From Lewinellaceae bacterium (GTDB lineage Bacteria > Bacteroidota > Bacteroidia > Chitinophagales > Saprospiraceae): DNA of 64,000 nucleotides. Every line of letters starts with the position of its first letter. The stretch's first letter is position 1. The notes under the pieces are model-generated. The model saw only the letters and a list, made by a program, of their open reading frames with translations, was not told the origin of the DNA and did no database searches. The translations under genes were made by a program, and so were the position numbers. Below are positions 63,111 through 64,000 of this stretch, piece after piece. The stretch spans positions 356,193 through 420,192 of the forward strand of contig JACJYA010000005.1 in NCBI GenBank assembly GCA_020636315.1. The letters are read 5' to 3'.

Positions 63111-64000
63111 ATGCAACAAGTTTTACTCTTGGTTACTTTGTTTTTAATTTCATCGTCGGTTCATGTTGATGGCCAGGAACTATTTAAAAGAGAAAAGAGA
63201 GATAATACATGGGTGTTAGGCTATGGAGACCCCCAATTCATTCAACATGGCAGGACAATAGTGGATTTTAATTCTTCCCCACCAAATGTATTTAGGGAAG
63301 CGCCAGGTTTAGAAATGGATATTACAGCTGCTGCTATGTCCAACATACATGGAAGTTTGTTATTTTACACCAACGGTTTACAAATTGCAGCAAGAAGCCA
63401 TGAAATTATTGAGCAAGGTGATAGTATAATGAACGGGCAATTTGCAGAAGATGCTTGGGAAAATGGCTTAGGTTATTTATTGAAACAAGGTGTTCTCATT
63501 CTTCCTTACCCTGGAAATGACACTTCTTATCTTATTCTCCATGAGAGGATGGTATGGGGTGGATTCACGAATGGGCTTTACTTTACAGAAGCTGTAAGCA
63601 GTGGCACTGGGCTTAGAGTTACTGAAAATAAATTAATACCAATTATTGAAGATAGCCTGGCTTGGGGAGGGCTTATATCCGTACGTCATGCTAACGGACG
63701 GGATTGGTGGGTTTTAGTTCCAAAGGAAGAGACTAACAAGTATTACAGGTTATTGGTTTCACCACAAGGCATTGAAATACTAGGTTTTCAGGAAATAGGC
63801 AGGGCCATTGATTCTGGATTGTGCCAGAATGTCTATTCACCAGATGGAACAAAATTTGTAAGGTACAATGGAATTAGCCTTCAAGATGGTAGTCATATAG
63901 ATTTGTTTGACTTTGATCGGTGCGAGGGCCTATTATATAACCCAAAACACATTTCATTTAATGATTCATCTTGGTCAGGTGGGGCTGCTATATCGCAAAA
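63111..64000 (+). CDS. Surface companion protein 2 (3' end outside window)
   Basis: Open from ATG 63111 to the window end (296 codons, no stop). Signal peptide (QQVLLLVTLFLISSSVHVDGQ), then the same family as companion 1: ELFKREKRD, DFNSSPPNV, GSLLFYTNG, VRHANGRDWWVLVP, YSPDGTKFVRY and DLFDFDRCEGLLYNP. This is a second [giant-protein][propeller-companion] pair arranged in tandem, with its giant partner truncated. It probably ends in a PKD and T9SS domain like companion 1, but that part is not visible. Confidence 0.8.
   Translation, partial: MQQVLLLVTLFLISSSVHVDGQELFKREKRDNTWVLGYGDPQFIQHGRTIVDFNSSPPNVFREAPGLEMDITAAAMSNIHGSLLFYTNGLQIAARSHEIIEQGDSIMNGQFAEDAWENGLGYLLKQGVLILPYPGNDTSYLILHERMVWGGFTNGLYFTEAVSSGTGLRVTENKLIPIIEDSLAWGGLISVRHANGRDWWVLVPKEETNKYYRLLVSPQGIEILGFQEIGRAIDSGLCQNVYSPDGTKFVRYNGISLQDGSHIDLFDFDRCEGLLYNPKHISFNDSSWSGGAAISQ

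Overview
The window looks like chromosome from a member of the Bacteroidota, most probably the Saprospiria (a Lewinella, Haliscomenobacter or Phaeodactylibacter type). The evidence is a SusC/SusD pair, a tandem pair of FG-GAP/VCBS lipoproteins with ASPIC/UnbV-like segments, type IX secretion (T9SS) C-terminal sorting domains on very large surface proteins, a UMF1-family MFS transporter, almost no Shine-Dalgarno sequences, and one good TAnnTTTG promoter element. No rRNA, tRNA, CRISPR array, integrase or transposase was seen.

Layout. 1-7,000: the edge of a possible minus-strand gene, then two plus-strand glycosidase-like genes without signal peptides (a DUF4838 protein and a TIM-barrel-like protein). 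A 23-bp direct repeat flanks this pair. A convergent TIR-TM-coiled-coil-propeller gene follows. 7,200-10,000: UMF1 transporter and protoporphyrinogen oxidase. 10,100-17,100: RimK-like ligase plus aspartoacylase-like hydrolase, convergent with a four-gene operon (sodium/solute symporter, M20 amidohydrolase, two fold-type III PLP racemases) that may handle N-acyl or D-amino acids. 17,100-19,400: GNAT, a remnant ORF and a retropepsin-like/PDZ protein. 19,700-32,100: SusC/SusD, two VCBS lipoproteins and a small lipoprotein. 32,100-37,400: a minus-strand block of GNAT, flavin monooxygenase, aldehyde dehydrogenase, acyl-CoA ligase and thioesterase. 37,700-41,600: small secreted protein, membrane protein, a protein fusing an HD phosphohydrolase to a Pycsar-type membrane effector (PycTM), and an outer-membrane beta-barrel. 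41,800-46,900: GAF protein, nucleoside-sugar-type epimerase, anmK and cytochrome c. 47,100-50,800: prohibitin-like protein, geranylgeranyl-reductase-like flavoprotein and a second aspartoacylase-like hydrolase. 51,000-64,000: a giant T9SS surface protein (HExxH motif, PKD domains, beta-helix) with a beta-propeller companion, then a 5'-truncated second copy of the giant gene and a second companion that runs off the window.

Four points stand out. First, the giant surface gene has its signal peptide and body in different frames, separated by an (AC)11 tract. Adding one AC unit joins them, so this looks like a phase-variable switch caught OFF (or a sequencing indel). Second, the truncated downstream copy could act as a silent cassette for gene conversion. 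Third, three intergenic elements are built of exactly 8-bp-phased GTGnnnnn units facing nnnnnCAC units, a repeat class I do not recognise. Fourth, a ~165-bp imperfect palindrome supplies the stop codons of two convergent genes, and a 23-bp repeat encodes the same N-terminal peptide, MA(L/F)KILTGI, at both ends of the DUF4838 segment.
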